From: JBBROS01 sp965213855
GTDB taxonomy: Bacteria > Pseudomonadota > Alphaproteobacteria > Acetobacterales > Acetobacteraceae
Reading direction: 5' to 3'
Assembly: GCA_965213855.1 (NCBI GenBank)
Contig: CBDCAA010000008.1
Coordinates: 930,001 to 994,000 of the forward strand
Length of the DNA: 64,000 bases
Shown here: positions 1 to 11,693 of the stretch, in pieces
Layout of the letters: each line of letters starts with the position of its first letter
Position numbering within the stretch: the first letter of the stretch is position 1
The notes under the pieces: model-generated
What the model saw: the letters and a program-made list of their open reading frames with translations, nothing else
Databases searched by the model: none
Told to the model about the DNA's origin: nothing
Position numbers and translations under genes: made by a program

Positions 1-2
1 CG

Positions 3-209
3 TCCGCCGATACGCGGATGGCCGTCGCCGTCGCGCCCTGGACCAGCACGGGCTATCACGAGGATCAGACGCCGTTCGACCGCCCGGGCCGCGCCACGAT
101 GGTGTTCACCCAGGCCGGCGACGCCTGGCTCTGCGCCCACTCCCACATGTCGCTCAACCGTGGCGTGCCGCAGGCCAGCCATGCAAACCGCCCGGTCAAG
201 GCCTGGTAG
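3..209 (+). CDS. SnoaL/NTF2-like domain protein, C-terminal fragment
   Basis: Only the last 68 codons are in the window; the start lies to the left. The visible end contains a Gly-Arg-Ala-Thr-Met-Val-Phe strand followed by a Trp-Leu-Cys-Ala-His-Ser-His-Met-Ser strand. This resembles the closing beta strands of SnoaL/NTF2-like proteins (ketosteroid isomerase fold), where an Arg-Ala-Thr-hydrophobic strand precedes a Trp-hydrophobic-His strand. No catalytic assignment is possible from the fragment. It runs tail to tail with the next gene, overlapping it by 14 bases. Confidence 0.55.
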   Translation, partial: SADTRMAVAVAPWTSTGYHEDQTPFDRPGRATMVFTQAGDAWLCAHSHMSLNRGVPQASHANRPVKAW

Positions 210-1119
210 GCGCCTCCCGCACCCGCCGCGCCTCATACGCTTTCAAGTGCACCAGTGCGATCCGGAACAGCGCCGTCCCCGCCGGCGTGCCGCGCGCGAT
301 CAGGTCGCCCACCACGTGGTCGGACTCGATCCGGTTGCCCCGCTCGATATCGCGCATCATCGACGCCGTGAACACCAGGCCCGCCTGCCCGAGCCGGGCG
401 CGCGCCCCCTCGGCGAAGCCGGTCCGTGGCGTGAAGCCGGCACCGGATGCGATCGCCGCCGCCTCGTCGAACAGCCCCTGCGTCACATAGGCGCCCCCTG
501 CCTCCACGATGTCGGCCACCGCCGACCGCATCAGCGACGTCGATGCCGCGAGCGTGGCGAGGAACACCCATTTCTCCCACATGTCCTGCAGGATCGTCTC
601 GCTCGCCTTGCCGCCGCACCCGGCCATCGCCGTAGCCAGGCGCTGCACCCGGGGAGAGAGGGTTCCGTCACGCTCCCCAAACGATGCCGACTGCAGCTCC
701 CCCATGTGCCGGATCGTCCCGTCCGGTTCCAGCGTCGCCGCGATCTGGCACTGTCCGCCGAGCACCGCAGCCGCCCCGAACCGCTCCACCAACACATCGA
801 GGTGCCGCATCCCGTTCAGCAGCGGAACGATGGCCGTTCCGGGCCCGACCGCACCGGCGATCGAGTCCATCGCGTCATCGAGGTCGTAGGCCTTGCAGGT
901 CAGGATCACCGCGTCGTATGGACCGCCCAACGCGCCCGCCTGCACCGTCGTGACCGCCCGGGTCATGTCGCCGCGTGGGCTGCGGATCACCAAGCCACCG
1001 TCAGCAAGCTGGCCGGCACGCCGCGGCCGAACGAGAAACGTGACGTCCTCGCCGGCGGCCGCCATGCGGCCGCCGAAATATCCGCCGATCGCCCCCGCGC
1101 CCAAAACCAAGATCCGCAT
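196..1119 (-). CDS. ketopantoate reductase family protein (PanE/ApbA)
   Basis: This 307-residue protein belongs to the 2-dehydropantoate 2-reductase family, NADPH-dependent cytosolic enzymes that reduce ketopantoate to pantoate for coenzyme A synthesis. The N-terminus shows the dinucleotide-binding signature GAGAIGGYFGGR at about residues 7-18. A conserved Cys-Lys follows in LTCKAYDLDDA, and PLLNGMRHLD carries the family's Asn. The ATG at 1119 is chosen because it places the Rossmann motif directly at the N-terminus; in-frame sequence upstream is low-complexity Arg-rich. Many genomes carry several paralogs acting on other 2-oxo acids, so the substrate is not certain and no pathway neighbours are present. 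Confidence 0.85.
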   Translation of the reverse strand: MRILVLGAGAIGGYFGGRMAAAGEDVTFLVRPRRAGQLADGGLVIRSPRGDMTRAVTTVQAGALGGPYDAVILTCKAYDLDDAMDSIAGAVGPGTAIVPLLNGMRHLDVLVERFGAAAVLGGQCQIAATLEPDGTIRHMGELQSASFGERDGTLSPRVQRLATAMAGCGGKASETILQDMWEKWVFLATLAASTSLMRSAVADIVEAGGAYVTQGLFDEAAAIASGAGFTPRTGFAEGARARLGQAGLVFTASMMRDIERGNRIESDHVVGDLIARGTPAGTALFRIALVHLKAYEARRVREAPTRP

Positions 1120-1314
1120 CGCACGCCCCTGCCCGTTCACACATACGGTAGGCCAGCTTGCTCGCCGATACACGCGGCGTTCGACCGTGGGCCGAAGCGG
1201 CCTCGCAGCCCGGCATCCCTCGCCCGAGCCGGACGAGGTACGACTGCCGGCCACGCGCGAAAATCGTCCAGAAATGCGAACCCCGCATAGCTCGCGCGAT
1301 GCGGGGAGAAAAAG

Positions 1315-1464
1315 TTAGCCGAGCAACTCGCGCACCATGGCGCGGATCTCATCATCGGAAAGATTGATCGGCACGCGCTCGAATATGTCGGGCTTCGGAA
1401 GTGTCGGCAACTGCGGAACAGGACCGGCGTGATTTGCCGCCGATCGAAACAAGTCTTGGTGCAT
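1315..1464 (-). CDS. small hypothetical protein (49 aa)
   Basis: A possible 49-residue protein, not assigned to a family. It starts Met-His-Gln-Asp-Leu-Phe, has a Pro-rich middle (PVPQLPTLPKPDIFERVP) and ends in an acidic/hydrophobic helix, LSDDEIRAMVRELLG. The composition looks like a genuine short protein rather than the Arg/Ala-rich translations typical of non-coding frames here. The Shine-Dalgarno before ATG 1464 is weak. An in-frame extension to 1596 has shadow-like composition and was not used. It stands alone between two unrelated genes. Confidence 0.4.
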   Translation of the reverse strand: MHQDLFRSAANHAGPVPQLPTLPKPDIFERVPINLSDDEIRAMVRELLG

Positions 1465-1620
1465 GGAAGCTTTCTGTAGGGAACGACCCAACCAACGCGG
1501 GGCCGGCACGGCAGGACGACGTCCCGATGCGTGCGTTCTTGAAATGGTCCATTGTTGCCCGCGTTCAAGGGGGCTGGAAACCCATCGACGCTCCACCCTG
1601 GGACGGGTAAGCTGCTGTAC

Positions 1621-2295
1621 GTGAACGCCCTCGCCCCGTCCCGCGCCCGGCTCTTGATCGAGGTCGTCTACGATCTCGTCTGTCCGTGGTGCTATTTGGG
1701 TGTTCGCCGCCTATTCCGGACGATGCGCCGGCGCCCGGATCTCATGTTCGACCTGTCATGGCGACCCTTCCTGCTCAACCCCGACATGCCGCGCAGCGGA
1801 ATGGCCCGATCCGATTACGTCGTCCGCAAGTTTGGCGGCGAGGACCGGGCTCGCCGGCTCTATGCCTCGATCACGGACATCGGCGCCGCCGAGGGCGTCG
1901 AGTTCCGGTTCGACCGCATCCGACGCACCCCCTCGAGCGTCGACGCCCACCGCCTGGTCCGCTGGGCCGCTCTGTTCGGCCGCAGCAGCGACGTGGCCGA
2001 GGCCTTGTTCGCAGCCCACTTCGCCGATGGACACGACATCGGCGATCATGCCGTGCTTCGCGACATCGCGGCCGCCGTCGGGCTCGACCCCACCGCCACC
2101 AGCGCCTTCCTGCGCAGCGACGACGACGTCGACGCCGTGCATGCGGATAATCTGCGGGCGCATCGCCTCGGAATCAACGGCGTCCCCTGCTTCGTCGTCG
2201 CTGGCCGCCATGCCATCGCCGGGGCGCAGGAGCCGGAGGTGATCGAGCGCCTGCTCGACGTGGCCGCGGTGGACCTGCACGAGACCTCTACTTAA
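1621..2295 (+). CDS. DsbA family oxidoreductase (FrnE-like, 2-hydroxychromene-2-carboxylate isomerase/DSBA fold)
   Basis: A 224-residue thioredoxin-fold protein of the DSBA-like family. A strand ending in Tyr-Asp-Leu-Val leads into the redox motif CPWC (residues 21-24), and the conserved cis-proline loop is in GINGVPCFVV (Pro189). The helical insertion between them is typical of FrnE/YwbO-type oxidoreductases. There is no signal peptide, so it is probably cytoplasmic, unlike periplasmic DsbA. The GTG at 1621 was chosen because the domain begins right after it; in-frame codons upstream look unrelated. FrnE homologs have been linked to oxidative stress and thiol exchange; the partner here is unknown. 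Confidence 0.8.
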   Translation: MNALAPSRARLLIEVVYDLVCPWCYLGVRRLFRTMRRRPDLMFDLSWRPFLLNPDMPRSGMARSDYVVRKFGGEDRARRLYASITDIGAAEGVEFRFDRIRRTPSSVDAHRLVRWAALFGRSSDVAEALFAAHFADGHDIGDHAVLRDIAAAVGLDPTATSAFLRSDDDVDAVHADNLRAHRLGINGVPCFVVAGRHAIAGAQEPEVIERLLDVAAVDLHETST

Positions 2296-2335
2296 CGTAC
2301 GATCCACGATAAGAAGCCAGGGTAAGGGAGCCCCC

Positions 2336-3958
2336 ATGTCGTTGCCCAAGACCATTCCGCTCCTCGCCAGCGTCGCCGCCGGGGCGCTTTTCATGGCCGC
2401 TGCCGCCCGCCCCGCCGGCGCCGAGGCCACCCCGGCCCAAGCCGCCAGCATGGAAAGCCAGATCCGCGACACGCTCGGCGGCCTACTCGGCCCATCGATC
2501 AAGATCGGCAACCGCCCGATCCAGGTCACCCCCGAAGGCGACCACTACGACCTCCTGGTCGACGTCGCGCTCGACAAGATCGTCCGCGGCTCCTCCACCT
2601 TCGCCGCGCCCGAGACCACGACCCCGCTGCAGGTCACCGGCACTGCCAAGCCGGGCGAGAACGGCATCTGGATCGTCGAAGGCATCAAGACCAACTCGCC
2701 GCTCCATTTCACGATCCTGATGCCGGTGCCCCCCACCGAGGGCGATGCCGGCCCGGCCAAATCCACCCCCGTCAGCTACACAGTCGAGCAGAAGGGCCAG
2801 GACGGCCGCATCGTCTGGGACCCGAGCTTCCAAACGCCCTCCACCTGGACGACGACAACACAGTCGTCCAGCATCCATGCCGAAGGCGGGCCTATTCCGC
2901 ACGACACGACGATCGGCGCGACCAACGCGGTCACCACCCTGCGCCCGGCCGGCGACGGCCGAATGGACGTTCTCGTGAACGGTGCGCTGCAGGACTATGA
3001 CATCGATGGCTCGCAATCCGCATCGCCCCTGCGCGTGGCCATGCAGCGGCTTCGCGTCGACAGTGCGATGAACAGCGTGAACCGGGCCGACGCGGTGCGT
3101 TTCATCCAGGCGATCACCAGCTTGATCGCCGCGAAACCCCCGGCCGACTCGCCGGCCTTGCCGCCTCTGGTGAAGGCAGTCCTTGCCACGATGCAGGACC
3201 TTGCGTCCAGCTTCATGCTCGATGAGACGATCGAGGGCATGACGTTCCAGGCGCAAGGCCAGAATGTCGCGCTCGCCCGGGCGCGGCTGGAAATGGACGT
3301 CCGATCGGATCAGGGCCTGATGAAGGCCGGCATGACCTTGGGCCTGGAAGGCCTGGGCCTGCCCAACCTGCCGCTTGGGCCGATGGAGGTGCTGCTGCCC
3401 CGTCACGTCGAGCTGCGCCCCGTCATCGGTGGCGTCACCGCAGCCGACCTGCTCCACATGGCCAATCTCGCGACCGACAACATCGATCCGACCCCGGCCG
3501 ATATCGCTGCCCTGTTCAGCCATGGCGGCGTGACCGGCGGCCTCGACAGCATGACCGTCGAAGTCGGGGGCGCCACGTTCACCGGCCAGGGCAGCCTGGT
3601 CGCGACGGCGCCCTCGGCCCAAGCCGTGACCGGAACCGCGCAGGTGACGGCGACGAACTACGACGACCTCATGCAGAAGGTCTCCGCCATTCCCGGGATG
3701 GGCCAGCAAGCGCTGCCGGTGATGGTCTTCATCAAGGGGATTGGCCGCACGGTCGACAACAAGCTGGTGTGGGATGCCACCTACAAGGATGGCAAGGTGC
3801 TCATCAACAACGTCGACCTCACTGCCATGGCCGCCGGTGCCGGCCCGGCCCCAGCCGCCCGCCCCGTCGCGCCGGCACCTCGGCCGAGCCCCGGCGGCAG
3901 CCTGAAACAGCCAACCCGCCCCGCCACCCCGGGCCAGGTGCCAAGCTGGGGCAAGTAG
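2336..3958 (+). CDS. exported protein, possibly DUF2125 family
   Basis: A 540-residue secreted protein. A clear signal peptide (hydrophobic run after Lys5, cleavage near Ala-Gly-Ala-Glu around residue 29) is followed by beta-rich sequence and a Pro/Ala-rich tail of about 40 residues. The repeated amphipathic strand pattern and length resemble the alphaproteobacterial DUF2125 family of periplasmic proteins of unknown function, but this is recognition by overall pattern rather than a diagnostic motif. The ATG at 2336 follows a good Shine-Dalgarno (AAGGGAG). It is separated from the next gene by a hairpin. Confidence 0.6.
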   Translation: MSLPKTIPLLASVAAGALFMAAAARPAGAEATPAQAASMESQIRDTLGGLLGPSIKIGNRPIQVTPEGDHYDLLVDVALDKIVRGSSTFAAPETTTPLQVTGTAKPGENGIWIVEGIKTNSPLHFTILMPVPPTEGDAGPAKSTPVSYTVEQKGQDGRIVWDPSFQTPSTWTTTTQSSSIHAEGGPIPHDTTIGATNAVTTLRPAGDGRMDVLVNGALQDYDIDGSQSASPLRVAMQRLRVDSAMNSVNRADAVRFIQAITSLIAAKPPADSPALPPLVKAVLATMQDLASSFMLDETIEGMTFQAQGQNVALARARLEMDVRSDQGLMKAGMTLGLEGLGLPNLPLGPMEVLLPRHVELRPVIGGVTAADLLHMANLATDNIDPTPADIAALFSHGGVTGGLDSMTVEVGGATFTGQGSLVATAPSAQAVTGTAQVTATNYDDLMQKVSAIPGMGQQALPVMVFIKGIGRTVDNKLVWDATYKDGKVLINNVDLTAMAAGAGPAPAARPVAPAPRPSPGGSLKQPTRPATPGQVPSWGK

Positions 3959-3971
3959 AGGCCGGCGTACT

Positions 3972-3995
3972 GGAAAGGGTTGTTTAACCTTTTCC
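3972..3995 (+). terminator. hairpin between two co-directional genes
   Basis: GGAAAGGGTT, a GTTT loop, and AACCTTTTCC form a 10-bp stem with one G-T pair, immediately after the exported-protein gene. There is no clean T-run, so it may be a weak terminator or an mRNA-stabilising hairpin. Confidence 0.45.
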
Positions 3996-4010
3996 GGCGA
4001 TGATCCCGTC

Positions 4011-5549
4011 ATGTCGGATGTGATCAGCGCACTTATCGAGGGGTTAGGGCATCAGCGGGCCGGGCGCGCTGGTCAGGCCGAGACCATCTACCGCGATGTG
4101 CTGGCCCGTGATCCCGCCCAACCGAACGCGCTATACCTTTATGGATTGTTGCAGCTGCGGGACGGTCGTGTTGGGTCCGCAGCGGACCTGCTGCAAGCCG
4201 CGTCGGGTTTGCGGGACGACACGGACGTCCACCTCCATCTCGTCCGGGCCCGCCTCGCCGCAAATGACCCGGCGGCGGCGCTCGCGGCCGTCGACCACGC
4301 CATCGCGCTGGACGCTCCGCCTGCCGAAGCGCTCTACCTGCGGGGCACCGCGCTTAATGCCTTAGCGCGTTATACCGAGGCTGCCGAGGTGTTGGCCGAG
4401 GCAGCGCGCCATGCGCCGATCCATGCCGGCATCCGCCTCAACCTCGGCAACGCCCACGCAGACCTCGACCAGTTGGACGAGGCCGAACGCCATATCCGGG
4501 CCGCCATCCGGCTCGACCCGGCCCTGGTCGAGGCGCAAGCCAGCCTTGGCTATGTGCTCACCGCCCAGGGCCGCCTGGCCGCCGCCATCGCCGCCTGCGA
4601 GGCAGCGCTCGCGCTCGACCCGCTATCGGCCGAGGCGCATTGGAACCTCGCAACCGCGCTTCTCCTTGCCGGCAACTACGAGCGCGGGTTCCGCGAGTAT
4701 GAGTGGCACAGCCGGCACCGCTTGTTCCAAGCCTACTGGCGCAACTTGCCCGGCCAGGTCTGGACTGGCGGCTCGCTTGCGGGCAAGACGCTGCTGGTCC
4801 ACGCCGGCCAGGGACTGGGCGACACGATCCAGCTGGCCCGCTACATGCCGCTTCTTGCCAACCGCGGCGCACGCGTCATGCTCGCCTGCAGTGCGTCGCT
4901 CCTGCCGTTCTTGTCCGGGCAGCCGGGCATCTTCGCCGCAGTGTCCCGCGCCGCACCGCTGCCTCCATACGATCTCTGGATCGACCAGATGAGCCTGCCG
5001 CGGCTGCTGGACACGCGGGCTGACACGATCCCCGGCCATCAAGCCTATCTCACCGCCGAACCAGAGCGGCGCCGCCGCTGGGCGGACCGCCTCCGTGGGA
5101 GGACGATCGGCTTCGCCTGGGCCGGCAACCCGGCCCACGCCAACGACCGCCGCCGGTCACTTCCGCCCGAGCTCGCCCGCATGCTTGCAGGACCGGACAT
5201 GGTCGGCCTGCAAGTCGGCCCGCGCGCCGAAGACTGCGACGGAACTCCCTTGCTGGATGTCTCGTCCGCGCTGACCGACTATGCCGAGACCGCGGCCCTG
5301 ATCGCGCAGCTCGACCTCGTCATCACGGTCGACACATCCGTCGCACACCTCGCCGGCGCCCTCGGCGTGGCGACCTGGCTCCTGCTTCCCGCCGCCCCGG
5401 ACTGGCGCTGGATCCTCGGCCGCGATGACACTCCCTGGTACGGCTCACTGCGCCTGTTCCGCCAGCAAACCGCCGGCGACTGGCACCCCGTCATCGAACA
5501 CGTCCGGCGCGGCCTCGGCCGGCCTGCCCCCTCTCTCGGCTGCGACTGA
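4011..5549 (+). CDS. TPR protein with C-terminal glycosyltransferase-9-like domain
   Basis: A 512-residue protein with two parts. Residues 1 to about 220 are tandem tetratricopeptide repeats (Gly/Ala-spaced helices ending in ALALDP-type units). The C-terminal part has the signature seen in bacterial TPR-glycosyltransferase fusions: HAGQGLGDTIQLARYMP, then FAWAGNPAHANDRRRS, then VDTSVAHLAGALG and a Trp-rich end (DWRW.LGRDDTPWY). Such proteins are related to heptosyltransferase-fold enzymes and are often near polysaccharide or flagellin-modification genes; here the neighbours are DNA repair genes, so the acceptor is unknown. It is cytoplasmic with no signal peptide. Confidence 0.8.
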   Translation: MSDVISALIEGLGHQRAGRAGQAETIYRDVLARDPAQPNALYLYGLLQLRDGRVGSAADLLQAASGLRDDTDVHLHLVRARLAANDPAAALAAVDHAIALDAPPAEALYLRGTALNALARYTEAAEVLAEAARHAPIHAGIRLNLGNAHADLDQLDEAERHIRAAIRLDPALVEAQASLGYVLTAQGRLAAAIAACEAALALDPLSAEAHWNLATALLLAGNYERGFREYEWHSRHRLFQAYWRNLPGQVWTGGSLAGKTLLVHAGQGLGDTIQLARYMPLLANRGARVMLACSASLLPFLSGQPGIFAAVSRAAPLPPYDLWIDQMSLPRLLDTRADTIPGHQAYLTAEPERRRRWADRLRGRTIGFAWAGNPAHANDRRRSLPPELARMLAGPDMVGLQVGPRAEDCDGTPLLDVSSALTDYAETAALIAQLDLVITVDTSVAHLAGALGVATWLLLPAAPDWRWILGRDDTPWYGSLRLFRQQTAGDWHPVIEHVRRGLGRPAPSLGCD

Positions 5550-5586
5550 GGGCAAAGCGGGCGACGGGTCCGCGGCCACTTTGCCC
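5550..5586. terminator. hairpin between convergent genes
   Basis: GGGCAAAG (5550-5557) and CTTTGCCC (5579-5586) form an 8-bp perfect inverted repeat with an internally GC-rich loop. It starts right after the stop codon of the TPR gene and faces mfd, so it could end transcription from one or both sides. Confidence 0.4.
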
Positions 5587-5625
5587 CCAGTGATGCCCGC
5601 GGCCGGGTGGGGTCAGGGTGATGAT

Positions 5626-9062
<3,437 letters not shown>

Positions 9063-9066
<4 letters not shown>

Positions 9067-9365
9067 AGCACCCGGCCCTCCCCGGCCGCTGCCGCCGCGC
9101 ACATCGCCCGCAGCATCGGCCCGTCCAGCGCGTCCGGGATCGGCTGCCGCCCCGTCAGCCAATCCGCCAACATCGCATCCGGCAGATCCATCACCGCCTC
9201 GAGCGCATCCAACTCCGCCGGAGTGAAGCCGGCCAGCCGTGCCCGCACGAAGCCGCCGATCAGGATATCGTTCTCATAGGTGCCGCGATGCGTCGCACGA
9301 AACAGGATACGGCGGCGCCTGACCGCGTCATGCGGTTCAAGGGCCGGCAAGTCGGATGGGGCCAC
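9063..9365 (-). CDS. sdhE: FAD assembly factor SdhE (DUF339/YgfY)
   Basis: A 100-residue all-helical protein of the SdhE/Sdh5 family, which helps attach FAD covalently to the succinate dehydrogenase flavoprotein in the cytoplasm. The family's Arg-Gly motif is seen in ATHRGTYENDILIGGF (Arg27-Gly28), followed by a helix rich in Asp/Glu-Leu-Asp-Ala-Leu-Glu and a WLTGRQPIPD segment typical of the C-terminal half. It starts with GTG at 9365 and its TGA overlaps the mfd start. The linkage sdhE-mfd with divergent recG is common in alphaproteobacteria. Confidence 0.9.
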
Positions 9366-9411
9366 GCTTCGTTCCCTGGATCGAGGACTGTCATATAGTC
9401 CCGGCTCGGCT

Positions 9412-11481
9412 ATGTGTCAGCCCGTGCGCCATCCCAGCGACCCCCTGTTGCCGCTCTACGCCCCCCTCGAGACCCTTCCCGGCGTCGGCCCGGCGATCGC
9501 GGAGAAACTCGCCCGCGTCGCCGGCGGCCACCGCGTGCTCGACCTGCTGTTCCACATGCCGGAGGGCTACATCGACCGCCGCCTCCGACCGCACGTGAAG
9601 GACGCTCAGCCCGGTCAGCTCGCTACCTTCACCCTGGAGGTCGTCTCCACCGAGCCGCCCGGCGCCAAGGGCCGCCCATGGCGCATCCTCTGCAAGGACG
9701 CCACAGGCTTCATCGAACTCGTCTACTTCGCCCGCCCCGCCCACATCTTTACGCCCGGACAGTCCCTGGTCGTCTCCGGCAAGGTCGACCGCTTCGGCGA
9801 CCGCCTGACCCTGCCGAAGCCCGATCACGTCCTCGCCGCCGATCGCGCCGGCCTGCTGCCCGGCATCGACCCGGTCTGGCCGCTCACCGCCGGGCTGTTC
9901 CCGAGCCAGGTCCGCGCCGCCCTCCGCCACGCGCTCGCCCTCGTCCCCGACCTGCCTGAATGGCACGACCCGGCCCTCCTCGTCCGCGAGAACTGGCCCG
10001 GCTTCATCGACGCCCTCAACGCCGTCCACCTCCCGCGCGAACTCCCCGGCGACGCCCCCCGCGCCCGCCTCGCCTATGACGAGCTGCTCGCCCACCAGCT
10101 CGCCATGGCCTGGACCCGTATGCGGAGCCGCCAGCGCCCCGGCACCCCCATCGCCGGCGACGGCCGCCTTCGCAGCCAGGCCCTGCGCCGCTTCGGCCAC
10201 CCGCTCACCCTGTCCCAGGTGACCGCCCTGGCCGAGATCGACCACGACCTCGCCGCCCCGCGCCGCATGCTGCGCCTGCTGCAGGGCGACGTCGGCTCAG
10301 GCAAGACGGTTGTGGCCCTCATGGCCATGCTCAGCGCCGCCGAATGCGGCCGCCAGGCCGCCCTGATGGCGCCGACCGAAGTGCTCGCCAAGCAGCACCA
10401 CCGCACGTTGTCCAAGTTGTCGCCCATCCCCGTCGGCCTGCTCACGGGCTCGATCAAGGGCGTCGAGCGCCGCCGGGTCCTGACGGGCCTCGAGACCGGG
10501 CGCCTGCACATGGTCGTCGGCACCCACTCCCTGTTCCAAGACGCCGTCGCCTACGACGACCTCGCGCTGGCCGTCATCGACGAACAGCACCGCTTCGGCG
10601 TCGAGCAGCGCATGACCCTGGGTGCCAAGGGCGCCCGCACCGACGTGCTCGTCATGACCGCGACCCCCATCCCTCGCACCCTGCTTCTCACCCAATGGGG
10701 CGAGATGGACGTGAGCCGCCTGCTCGACAAACCCGGCGGGCGGCAGCCCATCCGCACCACGATCCACTCCCTCGCCACCCTCCCCGGCGTCATCGACGGT
10801 ATCGGCCGCGCCCTGCACCGGCACGAGCGGGTGTATTGGGTGTGCCCCATGGTGAACGAGAGCGAGCTGACCGACCTGGCGGCGGCCGAGGCCCGCTACG
10901 CCGCCCTGGCCGAGCGCTTCGGCGACGTCGTCGGCCTCGCCCACGGCCAGCAGGAGGCCTATGTCCGCGACCGCGCCCTCGCCGACTTTGCCCTAGGCGC
11001 TATCCGCCTGCTCGTCGCCACCACGGTGATCGAGGTCGGGGTCGACGTGCCAGAAGCCAGCGTCATGGTCATCGAGCACGCAGAGCGCTTCGGCCTCGCG
11101 CAACTGCACCAGCTTCGCGGGCGCGTCGGCCGGGGCGCGGCAGCCAGCTTCTGCCTGCTTTTGCATGATGACGGCCTGACTGACACCATGCGGCGCCGCT
11201 TGACCCTGCTGCGCGATACCGACGACGGTTTCCTGATCGCCGATGAAGACTTCCGGCTCCGCGGCGGCGGCGACCTGCTCGGCAAGCGCCAGTCCGGGCT
11301 TCCGGGCTACCGCCTCGCCGACACCGAGCAGCACGAACGCCTGATCCATGTCGCGGCCAAGGACGCGGCGCTGATCCTGCACCGCGAACCCAAGCTGGAC
11401 GGCCCTCGCGGCGGCGCGCTCAAATCGCTCCTCGCCCTGTTCGGCCGCCGCGAAGCCGTTCACACCTTGGAAGCAGGCTGA
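9412..11481 (+). CDS. recG: ATP-dependent DNA helicase RecG
   Basis: A 689-residue protein with the RecG layout. An N-terminal wedge/OB domain begins with the helix-hairpin TLPGVGPAIAEKLARV. SF2 helicase motifs follow: GDVGSGKT (Walker A, residues 292-299), VIDEQHRFGV (Walker B, 388-397), TATPIPRT, and QLRGRVGRG. RecG reverses stalled replication forks and processes branched DNA. ATG 9412 is preferred because the in-frame upstream sequence overlaps the divergent sdhE gene. Only 46 bp separate it from the sdhE start, so the two promoters must be packed into that space. Confidence 0.97.
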   Translation: MCQPVRHPSDPLLPLYAPLETLPGVGPAIAEKLARVAGGHRVLDLLFHMPEGYIDRRLRPHVKDAQPGQLATFTLEVVSTEPPGAKGRPWRILCKDATGFIELVYFARPAHIFTPGQSLVVSGKVDRFGDRLTLPKPDHVLAADRAGLLPGIDPVWPLTAGLFPSQVRAALRHALALVPDLPEWHDPALLVRENWPGFIDALNAVHLPRELPGDAPRARLAYDELLAHQLAMAWTRMRSRQRPGTPIAGDGRLRSQALRRFGHPLTLSQVTALAEIDHDLAAPRRMLRLLQGDVGSGKTVVALMAMLSAAECGRQAALMAPTEVLAKQHHRTLSKLSPIPVGLLTGSIKGVERRRVLTGLETGRLHMVVGTHSLFQDAVAYDDLALAVIDEQHRFGVEQRMTLGAKGARTDVLVMTATPIPRTLLLTQWGEMDVSRLLDKPGGRQPIRTTIHSLATLPGVIDGIGRALHRHERVYWVCPMVNESELTDLAAAEARYAALAERFGDVVGLAHGQQEAYVRDRALADFALGAIRLLVATTVIEVGVDVPEASVMVIEHAERFGLAQLHQLRGRVGRGAAASFCLLLHDDGLTDTMRRRLTLLRDTDDGFLIADEDFRLRGGGDLLGKRQSGLPGYRLADTEQHERLIHVAAKDAALILHREPKLDGPRGGALKSLLALFGRREAVHTLEAG

Positions 11482-11484
11482 CGG

Positions 11485-11559
11485 TCAGCGCAGCCCGAAG
11501 AACGACAGGACGGCGATCACGACGACCACAAGCCCGACGATGTAGATGATGTTGTTCAC
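11485..11559 (-). CDS. 24-residue single-TM membrane peptide
   Basis: A very short gene just past recG on the opposite strand. It has a strong Shine-Dalgarno (AAGGAG, 11566-11571), 6 nt before a GTG start at 11559. The product starts Val/Met-Asn-Asn-Ile-Ile-Tyr-Ile-Val-Gly, continues with an uninterrupted Val/Ile/Leu run and ends Phe-Phe-Gly-Leu-Arg. It is essentially one transmembrane helix. Peptides of this layout (MNNIIYIVG at the N-terminus, FFGLR at the C-terminus) recur in proteobacterial genomes, usually unannotated; function unknown. The stop lies 3 bp from the recG stop, so the genes converge. Confidence 0.7.
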   Translation of the reverse strand: MNNIIYIVGLVVVVIAVLSFFGLR

Positions 11560-11693
11560 GGCAAACTCCTTCGATACGTTTCACGAACCGCTCGCGAGCC
11601 GTTCCAACGTCCCTGCCCCACTCCGGTTCACCGCTCGGCCGAAGTAGGGCGAGCGTCAGCCCGCCAGGCCCGGCGCTCTCACCGTGGAACGCT

